From Natrialba sp. SSL1 (GTDB lineage: Archaea; Halobacteriota; Halobacteria; Halobacteriales; Natrialbaceae): 64,000 nt of DNA. The translations under genes and the position numbers were made by a program. Below are positions 1-8,723 of this stretch, one piece after another (within the stretch, counting starts at the first letter, position 1; each line of letters begins with the position of its first letter). Location: positions 186,001 to 250,000 of the forward strand of contig NZ_MASN01000052.1 in the NCBI RefSeq assembly GCF_001861355.1, read 5' to 3'. Under the pieces are notes generated by a model. That model had not been told where the DNA came from, searched no databases, and worked only from the letters and a program-made list of their open reading frames with translations.

Positions 1-181
1 CGGTTGCGGTTCGATTTCGATTTTGTGTGGACCGCTTCGTTTCGTTTCATCTCGTTTCCGAGTGTCTTACTTGACGTGAGACTGTGTGCGGACAGCGCCT
101 CGTATTCGATACCACCGGTTCGTGCGGTATTCGACCGGAATGTACAACAGGCCCCACGAAGACAGTGTGAGACGACCAGCG
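1..181. other. Intergenic start of window, no gene seen
   Basis: No reading frame here has haloarchaeal codon bias or a recognisable family. The first 25 bases are a degenerate pyrimidine-rich hexamer run (GGTTCGATTTCGATTTTG type). The stretch presumably holds the promoter of the nucleotidyltransferase that starts at 182, but no clear TATA box was picked. Confidence 0.5.
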
Positions 182-1060
182 ATGCACGCACTCGTCTTTG
201 CTGCCGGGCGTGGCACGCGGCTCCAGCCGTACACCGACGACACGCCGAAGCCGCTGCTCGAGGTCGGTGGCGAGCCGTTGCTCCGCCGAACGCTGCAGAC
301 GGTCACTGACACCGTTCCCGGGATCGAGCAGTTCACCATCGTCGTCGGCTACCGGGGTGACAAAATCGTCGACTGCATCGGGAGCACGGTCGACGGCGTG
401 CCAGTGTCTTACGCGTGGCAACGCAATCGGAAAGGACTCGCACACGCTGTCTGCCGGGCGGCCGAGGATGGCTACGGTGTCACACTCGCACCTGATGACG
501 AGAACGTGAACGTGAACGTGAACGAAAACGAGAACGAGAACGAGGACGGAGAGGAGGACAAAGACGCAAACGTGTCAGACACCGCCTTTCCGGACGACGT
601 ACTGACGATCAACGGCGACAACGCCCTCGACTGTGACCTCTCGGCGCTCGTCGACCGTCACCGCGAACCCGGCGTCGACGGGACACTCCTACTCGACCGC
701 GTCTCGCGAAACGAAGCCGAAGCGACAGCACTGTGTTCGCTCGCAGCCGACGGCCGTATTCGATCCGTCGAGTCGACACTCGAACGTGGGCAGACGACGG
801 GCTACATGGCCGCCGGCGTCCAGACCCACGACGGGCCCGACCTGCTCGACGCCTGTCGGACACTCGACCGCGCCGACAGCGGCGAGTTCGAACTCACGGC
901 TGCACTCGAGTCCCTGCTCGCTGACGGTGCCCAGTACGTCGGGGTCGAACTCGATGGCTGGCATCGAAACGTGAATACGCCGACTGATCTCGAGCGGGCG
1001 CGAGAACGGTTCGAAGGGAGCGCGGTTCGGAGCGAGCGCGGTTCGGAGCGAACGAAGTGA
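182..1060 (+). CDS. Sugar-1-phosphate nucleotidyltransferase family protein
   Basis: Probable NTP-transferase that makes NDP-sugars from sugar-1-phosphates for surface polysaccharide or glycan synthesis. The signature GRGTRLQPYTDDTPKPL lies within the first 25 residues, and the start chosen (MHALVFAAGRG) places the beta-alpha-beta nucleotide site at the very N-terminus; the frame is open 32 codons further upstream but without conserved sequence. Residues about 107-130 are an asparagine/glutamate dipeptide expansion (NVNVNVNENENENED) absent from the core fold and probably a surface loop. The C-terminal codons run into a 57-base repeat array, giving the odd tail SERGSERTK. Sugar specificity cannot be read from the sequence. 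It is far from the agl cluster at the other end of the window. Confidence 0.8.
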   Translation: MHALVFAAGRGTRLQPYTDDTPKPLLEVGGEPLLRRTLQTVTDTVPGIEQFTIVVGYRGDKIVDCIGSTVDGVPVSYAWQRNRKGLAHAVCRAAEDGYGVTLAPDDENVNVNVNENENENEDGEEDKDANVSDTAFPDDVLTINGDNALDCDLSALVDRHREPGVDGTLLLDRVSRNEAEATALCSLAADGRIRSVESTLERGQTTGYMAAGVQTHDGPDLLDACRTLDRADSGEFELTAALESLLADGAQYVGVELDGWHRNVNTPTDLERARERFEGSAVRSERGSERTK

Positions 1061-1185
1061 GCGAGAACCGCGGAACAGCGAACGGGGAACAGCGTGACCC
1101 GTGAGCGAACGAAGTGAGTGAGAACCGCGGACGAGGAGCGGAGAACAACGTGACCCGCGAGCGAGTGAACTGGGTGAGAACCGCG
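1046..1185. repeat. Three tandem copies of a ~57-base repeat
   Basis: A core beginning GAGCGAACGAAGTGAG and ending GAGAACCGCGG recurs at 1046-1073, 1103-1130 and, with more changes, 1159-1185, so the period is 56-57 bases. The spacers also share AACAGCG/AACAACG and GTGACCCG words. The first copy overlaps the 3' end of the nucleotidyltransferase gene. Function unknown. Confidence 0.75.
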
Positions 1186-1303
1186 AAAGTGCGATCAGTG
1201 TGTACCTAGTTGCAGTTGTTACTATAAGCCAGAACGGCGGCAGGTGGGAAGCATCCTGCCGATGACTACACGTGGCCGTGATCGTCCCTGAAACTTACGT
1301 GGC
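1186..1303. other. Intergenic spacer upstream of zinc-ribbon gene
   Basis: Holds TACTATAAGCC near 1220-1230, a possible TATA element, but it sits about 100 bases before the next start codon. Nothing else recognised. Confidence 0.4.
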
Positions 1304-1324
1304 GTGAATCCGAACCCGGACGAA

Positions 1325-1837
1325 ATGACGGTCTCGCTTGCGCTTCGGATCCTTGGCGTTCTCGCCGCCGGCTATCTGCTGTTCGTCACGCTGCTGGCGA
1401 TGGGCCCGATCGGGATGGCGGTGTTCGTGCCATTGCTCGTGATCGGGGCCGTCCAGGTGTATCGAACTCGAACCCGTCCCGAAAACGGCGGGCCAAGTGG
1501 CGAACTGCCGGACTACTGTCCGAACTGCGGCACGGCAATCGAGGCGGATGTATTCGACGCTACGGCTACGGACACTGCTGCTGGCGAGAAGGGCGATCAG
1601 GGTGACGAGCGTAATCGCCACGCGGACAGCAAGGGTTCCGATGAACAGCCGTGGCGCGTCCACTACTGTGCCGGCTGTGGTGCACCGCTTCAAGCCGGTG
1701 ACGACAGTGACTCGAGATTCGAGGCGGGCGAAACGGGCACCACCGGTCACACTGGCTCGACGAACTGCCCGAGCTGTGGCTCACCGAACGATGCGGGACG
1801 GGAGACGTGTGCGTACTGCGAGACGGTACTCGAGTAG
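1325..1837 (+). CDS. Membrane-anchored zinc-ribbon protein
   Basis: Small haloarchaeal protein of unknown role. One or two hydrophobic N-terminal helices (about residues 4-42) are followed by three CxxC-type zinc ribbons: CPNCGTAIEA, CAGCGAPLQA and CPSCGSPNDAGRETCAYC. The linkers between them are acidic and low in complexity. A GTG seven codons upstream (1304) is in frame and cannot be excluded; ATG at 1325 was preferred because it leads directly into the hydrophobic segment. The cytoplasmic zinc ribbons suggest protein or nucleic-acid contacts near the membrane, which is inference only. Confidence 0.75.
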   Translation: MTVSLALRILGVLAAGYLLFVTLLAMGPIGMAVFVPLLVIGAVQVYRTRTRPENGGPSGELPDYCPNCGTAIEADVFDATATDTAAGEKGDQGDERNRHADSKGSDEQPWRVHYCAGCGAPLQAGDDSDSRFEAGETGTTGHTGSTNCPSCGSPNDAGRETCAYCETVLE

Positions 1838-2797
1838 CTACACCAGCGCCTCGAGCAGGGAGCACTTCCGGCAGATATCACGGGTCGTCGTGGATCCACA
1901 CTCGGTACAGTCTTGAAGGTCTGCGCCGTCGTCGCCGCTGAACTCGTCGGACGTGATGCCCGCGAGTTCTTCGTATCCAGAGAGAATCGAGTGGCGGGTA
2001 CCGGGGTGGTTTTCCTCCAGGTCGTACAACAGCTGCTGAATCTCGCCGCGATAGGCCTCGCTCGCGTGTGGACACTCCGTGATGTGTGCTGGCAGGTCGT
2101 TGATGTGGGCGTAGAGTGCGACTTCCTTCTCGGGAACGTCACGAAGCGGCTTGGCTCGCGGGACGAACTCGTCCTGTTGCTCGCGCTCGGAGAGCGGTCC
2201 GAGGCTCGCATCGAAGTGTTTGGCGATTTGTTCGACGTCGCCCTCGAGGAAGTTCATCAGCGCGGTCTGGGCTTCGTCGTCCAGGTTGTGGCCCGTCAAG
2301 AGGAGGTCTGCGCCGAGGTCGTCTGCGTAGCGCGAGAGGATATCGCGCCGGAAGACGCCGCAGTAGGCGCAGGCGGCCATGTTTTCGGGGTCGTCCTCGA
2401 CCACGTCGTCCATCTGGATGCCGAACTCCTCCTCGTAGCTGACGACCTCGTGGCGAATGTCGAGCTCGTCGGACAGTTCGACGCAGGCGTCGAGGCTCTT
2501 GTCGCGGTAGCCCTCGATCCCTTCGTGAATCGTCAGGCCGACGAGTTCGATGCGCGGGTCCTTGGCGAACGTTTCGTGGAGAATCTGGGTGAGGACGACG
2601 CTGTCCTTGCCCCCAGAGAGGCCGATGACCCACGTTTGCGGGTTCTCCGGCGTCGCGTCCTTCGGGACCAGGTCGTCCCGGCGCACGCGCCGGCGTACCC
2701 GCTTCTCGACCGATTCACGGAAGTGATCCGCACAGAGGTGTGCCCCGGAGTAGGCGGCGTGCATGACCGCCTCCTCGTCACACCGATTGCAGTCCAT
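1838..2797 (-). CDS. ncsA: tRNA 2-thiolation protein NcsA (TtuA/Ncs6 family)
   Basis: Sulfurtransferase that thiolates the wobble uridine of tRNAs, adenylating the base and using sulfur from a ubiquitin-like SAMP carrier in archaea. The PP-loop ATP-pyrophosphatase motif SGGKDS is at residues 61-66. An N-terminal zinc ribbon (C3, C6, C22 and neighbouring His) and a C-terminal one (CTEC...CRKC) frame the domain, and CAYCGVFRR supplies the conserved cysteines. Length (319 residues) is right for the family. It is transcribed towards the zinc-ribbon gene, with which it is convergent and immediately adjacent. Confidence 0.93.
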   Translation of the reverse strand: MDCNRCDEEAVMHAAYSGAHLCADHFRESVEKRVRRRVRRDDLVPKDATPENPQTWVIGLSGGKDSVVLTQILHETFAKDPRIELVGLTIHEGIEGYRDKSLDACVELSDELDIRHEVVSYEEEFGIQMDDVVEDDPENMAACAYCGVFRRDILSRYADDLGADLLLTGHNLDDEAQTALMNFLEGDVEQIAKHFDASLGPLSEREQQDEFVPRAKPLRDVPEKEVALYAHINDLPAHITECPHASEAYRGEIQQLLYDLEENHPGTRHSILSGYEELAGITSDEFSGDDGADLQDCTECGSTTTRDICRKCSLLEALV

Positions 2798-2874
2798 CGC
2801 GGTGGCTTTGCCGTCGAACGCGTATGTCGGTTTCGTCTCCTGCGTGCGCTGTGGTCACTGGGATCGTTGGTGGG

Positions 2875-2968
2875 GACGTTGTCTGGGTCGCTACCAGGAC
2901 GTTGTCTGAGTCGTTACCGGGATCGTGTCTGGATCGCTACCAGGCTCGTTGCTGGAATCACTACTCGG
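2875..2968. repeat. Four ~23-base tandem repeats between ncsA and the hydrolase gene
   Basis: Units at 2875-2897, 2898-2920, 2921-2943 and a diverged 2944-2968 follow GAcgTTGTCTGgGTCGcTACCaG. The last unit overlaps the stop codon of the hydrolase gene. No gene or known element explains it. Confidence 0.75.
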
Positions 2969-3710
2969 CAGACTCGGGCGCTGCTGGTGTCCGTGGCGGG
3001 ACGACCGAGCGATCCTCGATGGCTTCAGCACCGTCCTGCAGCGAGTCGAGGAGCAGATCGACGTAGCGCTCGCGCGTCGGCGAGGAGAACAGTTCGTGGC
3101 CGCCGTCGTAGAGCACGACGTGCTCTGCGGGGACGCGCTCGCCGATCGGCTCGAGGTCGACGACGGAGTCACGCAGCGTACAGAAGACCACCGCATCGTG
3201 GTCGATCGTCAGGAGATTTTGCTGGGCGTGGTGGATCTCCCGGACGAACGCCGGTGAGACCCAGCGCGGAGTCGTCGAAATCTGGTGGTCCGTCGCCTTC
3301 TCGCCGAGCGCGTCGCGTCCCATTTCGCCGACCGGAATACACGGGAGCGTCGTCGGGACGCTGGAAACGAGATCGAGCGCTTGTTCGGGCAGATCAATGT
3401 TGTACCCCCACCACGGGCTCAGGTAGACGTGGTTGTCCGCACCGTCGAGCGCCTGCGCGACGAGTGCGCCCGCGCTGTGGGCGAGTAGCTGATACTCCTC
3501 CAGGTCGAGGACGTACTCTGCAACCGGCTCGAGCCAGTCAGCTTTGAAGTCCTCGATGTTCGTCGGAAGCTCGAAGGCGTGAACCCGGTAGCCGGCGTCG
3601 GTGAGCTTCCCGATGAGCCAGCTGACGTTCTCGTGGGTCCAGCGGTTGCCCCAGCCCATGACGAAGACGAGTTCGGTCTCGCCGTCCTCGTTGAAGACGC
3701 GGTGTCGCAT
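2961..3710 (-). CDS. Alpha/beta-hydrolase fold protein
   Basis: Probable serine hydrolase of the RBBP9/YdeN-like small alpha/beta-hydrolase type. The serine elbow appears as AHSAG (in LLAHSAGALVAQAL), preceded by VFVMGWGNRWTHENVSW, which fits the oxyanion-hole strand; a late GGHELF supplies a candidate catalytic histidine. Length is 249 residues. The start MRHRVF is supported by a GATAAAAA box centred 26 bases upstream, giving a leaderless message; the frame continues open far upstream but there it is antisense to two other genes. Substrate unknown. Confidence 0.78.
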   Translation of the reverse strand: MRHRVFNEDGETELVFVMGWGNRWTHENVSWLIGKLTDAGYRVHAFELPTNIEDFKADWLEPVAEYVLDLEEYQLLAHSAGALVAQALDGADNHVYLSPWWGYNIDLPEQALDLVSSVPTTLPCIPVGEMGRDALGEKATDHQISTTPRWVSPAFVREIHHAQQNLLTIDHDAVVFCTLRDSVVDLEPIGERVPAEHVVLYDGGHELFSSPTRERYVDLLLDSLQDGAEAIEDRSVVPPRTPAAPESAE

Positions 3711-3732
3711 ACGGTTCACTTCGGGCGGATCA

Positions 3733-3740
3733 GATAAAAA
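3733..3740 (-). promoter_or_regulatory. TATA box of the hydrolase gene
   Basis: Read on the minus strand this is TTTTTATC, centred about 26 bases before the ATG at 3710, the spacing of a leaderless haloarchaeal transcript. The same octamer precedes thrS. Confidence 0.6.
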
Positions 3741-3872
3741 CCTGCTCTCTTGACAGGACAGTGTGGTGACGTTGCCGGCGAGAGAACGGGCCGACGGCTC
3801 ACCGAGCAACAACGCACAGCCACGAACACAGTGTTTGGGAACTGCTTTGAAAGCGCCCGTGCGAGTCGACCC

Positions 3873-4346
3873 ATGTTCGATTCCCTCCGCGCCCGACTCT
3901 ATCGGCTCGGGTTCAATCTCTTTCCCGCCTATCGACGCACCGGCGGCCGAGTCACCTATATCGCGCCCGACTGGCAGGAGATCCGCATCAAACTCCCCCA
4001 CACCTGGCGGACGCGCAACTACGTCGGGACGACCTTCGGTGGCAGCATGTACGCCGCAACTGATCCGTTCCACATGATGATGCTCCTGAAAACCCTCGGC
4101 GACGAGTACACCGTCTGGGACAAGGAAGCCGAGATTCGCTTCACAAAACCCGGCACCGAGACGCTGTACGCGCGATTCACGATGACCGACGAAGAACTCG
4201 ACGCGATCCGCGCCGAACTCGACCGCGAGGGAACGGACTCGATCGATCGCCACTACACCGTCGACCTCGTCGACGCCGAGGGCACCGTTCACGCGACGAT
4301 TCGAAAGACCGTCTACGTGACGACGGATCGGTCGAAACGCGCCTGA
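3873..4346 (+). CDS. DUF4442 (hot-dog fold) protein
   Basis: Putative thioesterase-like hot-dog fold protein of about 157 residues. The N-terminus MFDSLRARLYRLGFNLFPAY leads into a TYIAPDWQEIRIKLP strand and the characteristic GTTFGGSMYAATDPF segment, which is equivalent to the active-site region of acyl thioesterases. The start is the first ATG with coding-like bias; the same frame is open upstream but with non-coding composition. Substrate is unknown, acyl-CoA being the family-based guess. Confidence 0.8.
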   Translation: MFDSLRARLYRLGFNLFPAYRRTGGRVTYIAPDWQEIRIKLPHTWRTRNYVGTTFGGSMYAATDPFHMMMLLKTLGDEYTVWDKEAEIRFTKPGTETLYARFTMTDEELDAIRAELDREGTDSIDRHYTVDLVDAEGTVHATIRKTVYVTTDRSKRA

Positions 4347-4397
4347 GCGGGCGTCGGCTGAGAAACCGTTTTGCAACTCGAGTACCCACCGTCGATA

Positions 4398-5207
4398 ATG
4401 AGCGACACTGGTGGCGATAGCGGGCGCGAGAGCGAAGCCGAGAGTGGAGGCGGGAACGGGAACAGGAATGAGAGCGGAAGCGAGACTGAGAGTGAAAACA
4501 GGAACGGATTCGACCGCGCCGACGCAGTCGACCGACTCGAGTCCCTCGTCGACACCGTGGAGAACGAACGGATGCCGGTTCCGGTCCGCGAGGTCTGGGC
4601 CTTCGGTGACGTTGCACTGGGGCTGGATCCGGTCGAACGGCTCGATATCTATCTGACCAAGGATATTCTGCTGCGTGACGAAAGCGCGCCCGCTGCAGGC
4701 GGCAGTGGAGGGAGCGACGAGCAGAATCCCGACGAGCGCTTTCAGGAATCCCACGGGATCGAAGGCGTCGGCAAATCCGTCCGCGCGGACTGGGCCGAGG
4801 AGTACCCCGAGTTCCTGCGCGCGAACGCAAACGGGCACGCCGCACCGGAGCAGTGTCTCGCAGCGCACCTCCTCGGAGACGAACACGGGACCGGCGACGA
4901 ACCGATCCACTTCGAGGTCTGCAACGCCTCCTTCGAGGACAACGTCACGCAGCGCCTTCGGGGTGCAAAACTGCGCGAAGACTATACCCAACTGCTCGAT
5001 CCTCGCGGCGTCTGCCTCTGGGCCGACGGTACCCGAAGCGACGAGGCGTTCCGAAAGCTCCGCGAGAGCGAACTCGCGCTCCCAACGCTGTCGGCGGCTC
5101 TGGAGATGCTCGGGATGGAAGACGAGGAGGCGACGACCGCGGCCAAGGAGCTACACGCCTGGCGCGAAGAGCAGGATGGCGTAACGGTACGCGGCGACGT
5201 CGTTTGA
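4398..5207 (+). CDS. Conserved haloarchaeal hypothetical protein
   Basis: I do not recognise a function. The first 35 residues are a Gly/Glu/Ser/Asn low-complexity leader (e.g. NGNRNESGSETESENRNG), after which a conserved-looking domain begins at FDRADAVDRLESLVDTVENERMPVPVREVWAFGDVALGLDPVERLDIYLTKD-type sequence, soluble and acidic, without membrane segments or cysteine motifs. The text VWAFGDVALGLDPVERLDI is reminiscent of nucleotidyltransferase-like folds but key acidic pairs are not obvious. It ends 19 bases from the convergent ModE-type regulator gene. Confidence 0.65.
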   Translation: MSDTGGDSGRESEAESGGGNGNRNESGSETESENRNGFDRADAVDRLESLVDTVENERMPVPVREVWAFGDVALGLDPVERLDIYLTKDILLRDESAPAAGGSGGSDEQNPDERFQESHGIEGVGKSVRADWAEEYPEFLRANANGHAAPEQCLAAHLLGDEHGTGDEPIHFEVCNASFEDNVTQRLRGAKLREDYTQLLDPRGVCLWADGTRSDEAFRKLRESELALPTLSAALEMLGMEDEEATTAAKELHAWREEQDGVTVRGDVV

Positions 5208-5226
5208 GGGGCGTCGGTTTACAGAC

Positions 5227-5949
5227 CTAACCGTCTTCGGCCACCGGAATCGCACGCGCAGCCGTCGCCTTGAACGAAGCCTGAACGTCCGCCCCGGACT
5301 CGAGTGCCAGTCGCTCCAGACTCGTCCGTGTGATGACGGTTTGCAGGCTCTGTCCCTCCCCCAGATCGAGCGTCACGCTTGCGATGGCGTCAGCGGCGTC
5401 AATGGCGGCGACGGTGCCCGTAAACTGGTTTCTGAGGCTCGTTTGCGCGGTCGTCTGTTCTTTCGCACCAGCACCGTCGGCGGACCCAGACGACGCAGAG
5501 AGAACGACCGCATCCGAGCGCACGCTGACCTGGACCGACGAGTCGTCGGCAGGAACCAGCGCGACGATCCGCCCGACGGGCGTCTCGACCGTTCCGAGTT
5601 CGCCCGTCCGATCGACGACGGTGCCCGGGAAGACGGATGCCGTGGCGCGAGCGACGCCGTCCAGTTCGGTCTGATGGCGTTCGAACTGCCGGAGCAGGTC
5701 GCGGGCGACGGGCGTGAGTTCGGTTCCGCCGCCGTCCGCGCCACCGCGGCGGCGTTCGGTGACCGCGCCGACGGCGTCCTCGAGTGCGACCACGCGACGC
5801 TGGAGGCGAGCGTAGGAGCGACCGAGCGCGTCGGCGGCAGCGTGCATCGAGCCGTGGTCGTCGATCGCGGCGAGCATCTCGACGTCCTGGCGGTCGATCG
5901 TTACGTCGCCGATCGTGAGTTCAGTCTGGTAGTCTTTTTCGACGGTCAT
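5227..5949 (-). CDS. ModE-type molybdate/tungstate-responsive regulator
   Basis: Transcriptional regulator with an N-terminal ModE/LysR-like winged helix (about residues 18-90: MLAAIDDHGSMHAAADALGRSYARLQRRVVALEDAVG) and two TOBE/MOP oxyanion-binding repeats (about 105-150 and 175-235, the second reading QFTGTVAAIDAADAIASVTLDLGEGQ). It lies directly downstream of the tungstate transporter genes on the same strand, so it is the likely sensor that controls them. Candidate operators lie upstream of tupA at 8559 and 8641. The GGTERRRGGADGGG-type loop in the wing is normal for the family. Confidence 0.88.
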   Translation of the reverse strand: MTVEKDYQTELTIGDVTIDRQDVEMLAAIDDHGSMHAAADALGRSYARLQRRVVALEDAVGAVTERRRGGADGGGTELTPVARDLLRQFERHQTELDGVARATASVFPGTVVDRTGELGTVETPVGRIVALVPADDSSVQVSVRSDAVVLSASSGSADGAGAKEQTTAQTSLRNQFTGTVAAIDAADAIASVTLDLGEGQSLQTVITRTSLERLALESGADVQASFKATAARAIPVAEDG

Positions 5950-5989
5950 GTGAGGGCGAGGTGATGGTAGTGGTATCGACTGCGAGCCA

Positions 5990-6757
5990 TCAGTAAATCA
6001 ATTCTCCGTCGATAAACTTGCGGGTTCGCGGGTCGGCCGGCTCCTCGAAGACCGTCTCAGTATCGTCGACCTCGATGATACCGTCGCCGAGCAACACCGC
6101 GACGCGGTCGGCGACCCGCCGGGCCTGGTTCATGTCGTGCGTCGCAATTGCGACGCCGATCCCGCGCACACTGGCCTCGCGGACTGCATCCTCGATCACG
6201 GCCGTATTCCGCGGGTCGAGGTCCGACGTGGGCTCGTCGAGCAGGAGCACGTCAGGATCGTACGCCAGCGCTCGCGCGAACGCGACGCGCTGGGCCTCGC
6301 CGCCCGAGAGGGAACTGGCGTGGCGATCGAGTTCGTCCGCGAGTCCGACGATGTCGAGCGCCTCCAGCGCGTCGCTGGTCCCGTTTCGAAGTCCGACGAG
6401 ATCGGCGATCTCGCGACGCAACCGGTCGGACCACGACTGACGGACGTGCAGGCCGTACTCCGCGTTCCGGCGCACGCTCGCGTCGAAGAGACTGGCGTCC
6501 TGAAACACCATGCCGATGCGCCGACGGAGTGCAAGACGCTCCTGCTGGCTGGTCGCCCAGACGTCGACGCCGTCGTACTCGAGTACGCCCTCGCGCGGTC
6601 GGTCGAAGAGCGCGAGGAGGCGCAGGAGTGTGGTCTTGCCGACGCCGGAGGGGCCGATGATGGCGACAACCTCGCCGGGGTCGACGCTGAGCGAGACGTT
6701 CTCGAGGACGGTGGTGTCGGCGTAGCCGTGGCGGATGGTGTCGGCGCGGAGAGTCAT
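5990..6757 (-). CDS. tupC: Tungstate ABC transporter, ATP-binding protein
   Basis: ATPase of a tungstate/molybdate importer. Walker A GPSGVGKT is at residues 35-42, the signature LSGGEAQR and Walker [12 protein letters not shown] are intact, and the D- and H-loops (ATHDMNQA) are present. Its 255 residues lack a C-terminal TOBE domain, as in TupC rather than ModC. The start codon overlaps the permease stop by four bases (ATGA), so translation is coupled. The downstream regulator gene begins 40 bases after the stop. Confidence 0.9.
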   Translation of the reverse strand: MTLRADTIRHGYADTTVLENVSLSVDPGEVVAIIGPSGVGKTTLLRLLALFDRPREGVLEYDGVDVWATSQQERLALRRRIGMVFQDASLFDASVRRNAEYGLHVRQSWSDRLRREIADLVGLRNGTSDALEALDIVGLADELDRHASSLSGGEAQRVAFARALAYDPDVLLLDEPTSDLDPRNTAVIEDAVREASVRGIGVAIATHDMNQARRVADRVAVLLGDGIIEVDDTETVFEEPADPRTRKFIDGELIY

Positions 6758-7563
6758 CGGGGACCACCGCCGTTGTCTCCGCTGCTGCCGGTACCGGTGT
6801 TACCACCGCTCCCACCCCCACTGCCGCCTCCGCTGTTCCCGAGCCAGATCACGAGCGCGTTGACGAACAGGACGAGGCCGACCAGGATCACGCCGAGGAT
6901 TAGTGCCGGTTCGAAGCGCCCCTGGCGGGCCTCGAGCTGGATCGCGGTCGTGATGGTCCGTGTGTAGGACTCGCCTTCGGGGCCGACGATGTTGCCGCCG
7001 ACGATGAGGACGCCGCCGACCTCGCTGATCGCGCGACCGAAGCCGGCGAGGACAGCTGTCGCGATGCCGTAGCGGGCTTCCTTGATCGTCACGAGTGCGA
7101 CATCGAGGCGGGTCCCGCCCATCGCGAACGCCGCGTCCCGAACCTGCTGTTCGACGCTCGTGACGGCCGCGAGGCTCACGCCGGTGATCACCGGTGCCGC
7201 GAGCACGATCTGGGAGAGGATCATCGCCTCGGGGGTGAACACGAGGTCGAGCGAGCCGAGCGGGCCCTGATTCGAAACGGCGAGCAAGACGACGAGCCCG
7301 ACGACGACGCTCGGAAAGCCCATCCCCGTCGTAATGACCGAGGCGAGTACGCTCTTTCCGGGGAACTCTTTGAAGCCGACGAACAGGGCGAGTGGGATGC
7401 TGATGAGCGTGCTCAGGACGACGGCGGTGAGACTCACGTAGAGCGAGACCTCGACGATGCTCCTGATGTAGGTCCACTCGAACGGGAAGTCAGCGGCGAA
7501 CGCGACGGTACCGGGTGCCGACTGGGCCACCCCACTCCATAGCTGGGAGCTGAACGCTGTCAT
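6754..7563 (-). CDS. tupB: Tungstate ABC transporter, permease
   Basis: Integral membrane permease with about five to six hydrophobic helices and the binding-protein-dependent transport EAA-like loop ([14 protein letters not shown] region follows FGRAISEVG). The C-terminus is a Gly/Ser/Asn-rich tail after LVIWLGNS, unlike compact bacterial TupB. ATG at 7563 is taken as start; a GTG two codons earlier (7569) overlaps the TAG stop of tupA. Partner of the ATPase just downstream. Confidence 0.88.
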   Translation of the reverse strand: MTAFSSQLWSGVAQSAPGTVAFAADFPFEWTYIRSIVEVSLYVSLTAVVLSTLISIPLALFVGFKEFPGKSVLASVITTGMGFPSVVVGLVVLLAVSNQGPLGSLDLVFTPEAMILSQIVLAAPVITGVSLAAVTSVEQQVRDAAFAMGGTRLDVALVTIKEARYGIATAVLAGFGRAISEVGGVLIVGGNIVGPEGESYTRTITTAIQLEARQGRFEPALILGVILVGLVLFVNALVIWLGNSGGGSGGGSGGNTGTGSSGDNGGGPR

Positions 7564-7568
7564 CGACA

Positions 7569-8516
7569 CTACGACCCATCACCGGCATCATTGCCTGATA
7601 CTCGCCACTCCGCTGGGACGTACTGTTCGAAGTTCGGCTCCTCGCTGAGCGCCTCGGGATAGAACAACTGCTCGTCGTCGACGGTGTACTCCTCGATGAT
7701 CGACTGCCCTTCGAGGCTCGTGATGAAACCGATGTAGGCCATCGCCAGTTCGTAGTTGACGTTCTCGTGCACCGCGGGATTCACGGCGACGATCCCGTAG
7801 GGGTTGGCCAGATGGTCCGATCCGCCCTCGACCGGCCCCTGAACGTGGATCTCGAGGTCCAGATCGGCGCGCATCGAGAGGTACGTTCCCCGGTCCGTAA
7901 GCGTGTAGTCTCCCTGCTGGTTCGTCATCGAGAGCACGCTGCTCATCCCCTGGCCGGCATCGAGGTACCACTCGCCACCCGGCTCGCCGACGTCCGTCTC
8001 CTCCCAGAGCTCGAGCTCCTTCGTGTGCGTCCCCGAGTTGTCGCCGCGGGAGACGAACGTCGAGTCGGTTTCCGCGATGGACTCGAGTGCCCCGATCACG
8101 TCGTCGGCGTCTGCGGTCCCAGCCGGATCATCCGCAGGGCCGACGATCACGAAATCGTTGAACATCAGATCGCGCCGGTTCACGCCGTGACCGTCTTCGA
8201 TGAACTCGTCCTCCAGCGGCCGGGCGTGGACCATGACGACGTCGGCGTCGCCACGGCGACCGATCTGGAGCGCCGCACCCGTTCCCTCGGGAATCGTGTC
8301 GATCGTCACGCCGTAGCGGTTCTGAAACGGGACGTGGAGGTCGTCGAGCAGTCCCGTGTCGTACGTGCTAGTCGTCGTTGTCAGCGTGAGCGTCTCGCCT
8401 GCGACTCCCGGTGCGTCCTCGGCCGTCTCGTCGCCACCGAGACAGCCTGCGGCACCGGCAGCGAGGCCGCTTCCGATCGTCGCGATGAACGACCGCCGTT
8501 GTATCGCCATGGACAT
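7569..8516 (-). CDS. tupA: Tungstate-binding lipoprotein of ABC transporter
   Basis: Extracytoplasmic solute-binding protein. The N-terminus has a twin-arginine signal ([12 protein letters not shown]) ending in a lipobox AAGC, so it is a Tat-exported lipoprotein. The mature part contains [13 protein letters not shown], the [20 protein letters not shown] segment and NDFVIVGP, all hallmarks of TupA, which prefers tungstate over molybdate. Tungstate specificity is inferred from family resemblance. The start is ATG at 8516 or the ATG two codons later. First gene of the tup-regulator operon. Confidence 0.88.
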   Translation of the reverse strand: MSMAIQRRSFIATIGSGLAAGAAGCLGGDETAEDAPGVAGETLTLTTTTSTYDTGLLDDLHVPFQNRYGVTIDTIPEGTGAALQIGRRGDADVVMVHARPLEDEFIEDGHGVNRRDLMFNDFVIVGPADDPAGTADADDVIGALESIAETDSTFVSRGDNSGTHTKELELWEETDVGEPGGEWYLDAGQGMSSVLSMTNQQGDYTLTDRGTYLSMRADLDLEIHVQGPVEGGSDHLANPYGIVAVNPAVHENVNYELAMAYIGFITSLEGQSIIEEYTVDDEQLFYPEALSEEPNFEQYVPAEWRVSGNDAGDGS

Positions 8517-8558
8517 AACGATGTGAGAGAGGGAGCAAATAGCTATGGGACCTGGAGT

Positions 8559-8572
8559 AACCAGAATTGGTT
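8559..8572. promoter_or_regulatory. Operator-like inverted repeat upstream of tupA (copy 1)
   Basis: AACCA-GAAT-TGGTT, two five-base arms around four bases, 43 bases before the tupA start. The related sequence at 8641-8654 and a half site AACCAGAAT at 8591 share the arms. Likely binding site of the ModE-type regulator encoded at the end of the operon; inferred from position and repetition only. Confidence 0.55.
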
Positions 8573-8640
8573 CCTCCTCTCTTAGTTGACAACCAGAATA
8601 GGACACTACGGGTGATATCGCCGCGTTTGATAGCACCCGT

Positions 8641-8654
8641 AACCAGTTTTGGTT
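8641..8654. promoter_or_regulatory. Operator-like inverted repeat upstream of tupA (copy 2)
   Basis: AACCA-GTTT-TGGTT, same arms and spacer length as the copy at 8559. Centre-to-centre distance is 82 bases, about eight helical turns, which would place both sites on one face of the DNA. Confidence 0.5.
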
Positions 8655-8723
8655 CGGAGACAGGGAACGGGGATGGTGAGTACCGAGCTACGGAACCGAC
8701 CCGACTGGCGTCGACAGCGGCCG

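Noticed and set aside
1913-3547. 544-codon plus-strand frame
   Set aside because: It is the mirror of ncsA and the hydrolase, both clearly homologous to known families; high GC favours long antisense frames.
3711-4991. Long upstream extension of the hydrolase reading frame on the minus strand (combined 676 codons)
   Set aside because: The extension is antisense to the DUF4442 and hypothetical genes, has no conserved sequence, and the TATA box at 3733 fits the internal start at 3710.
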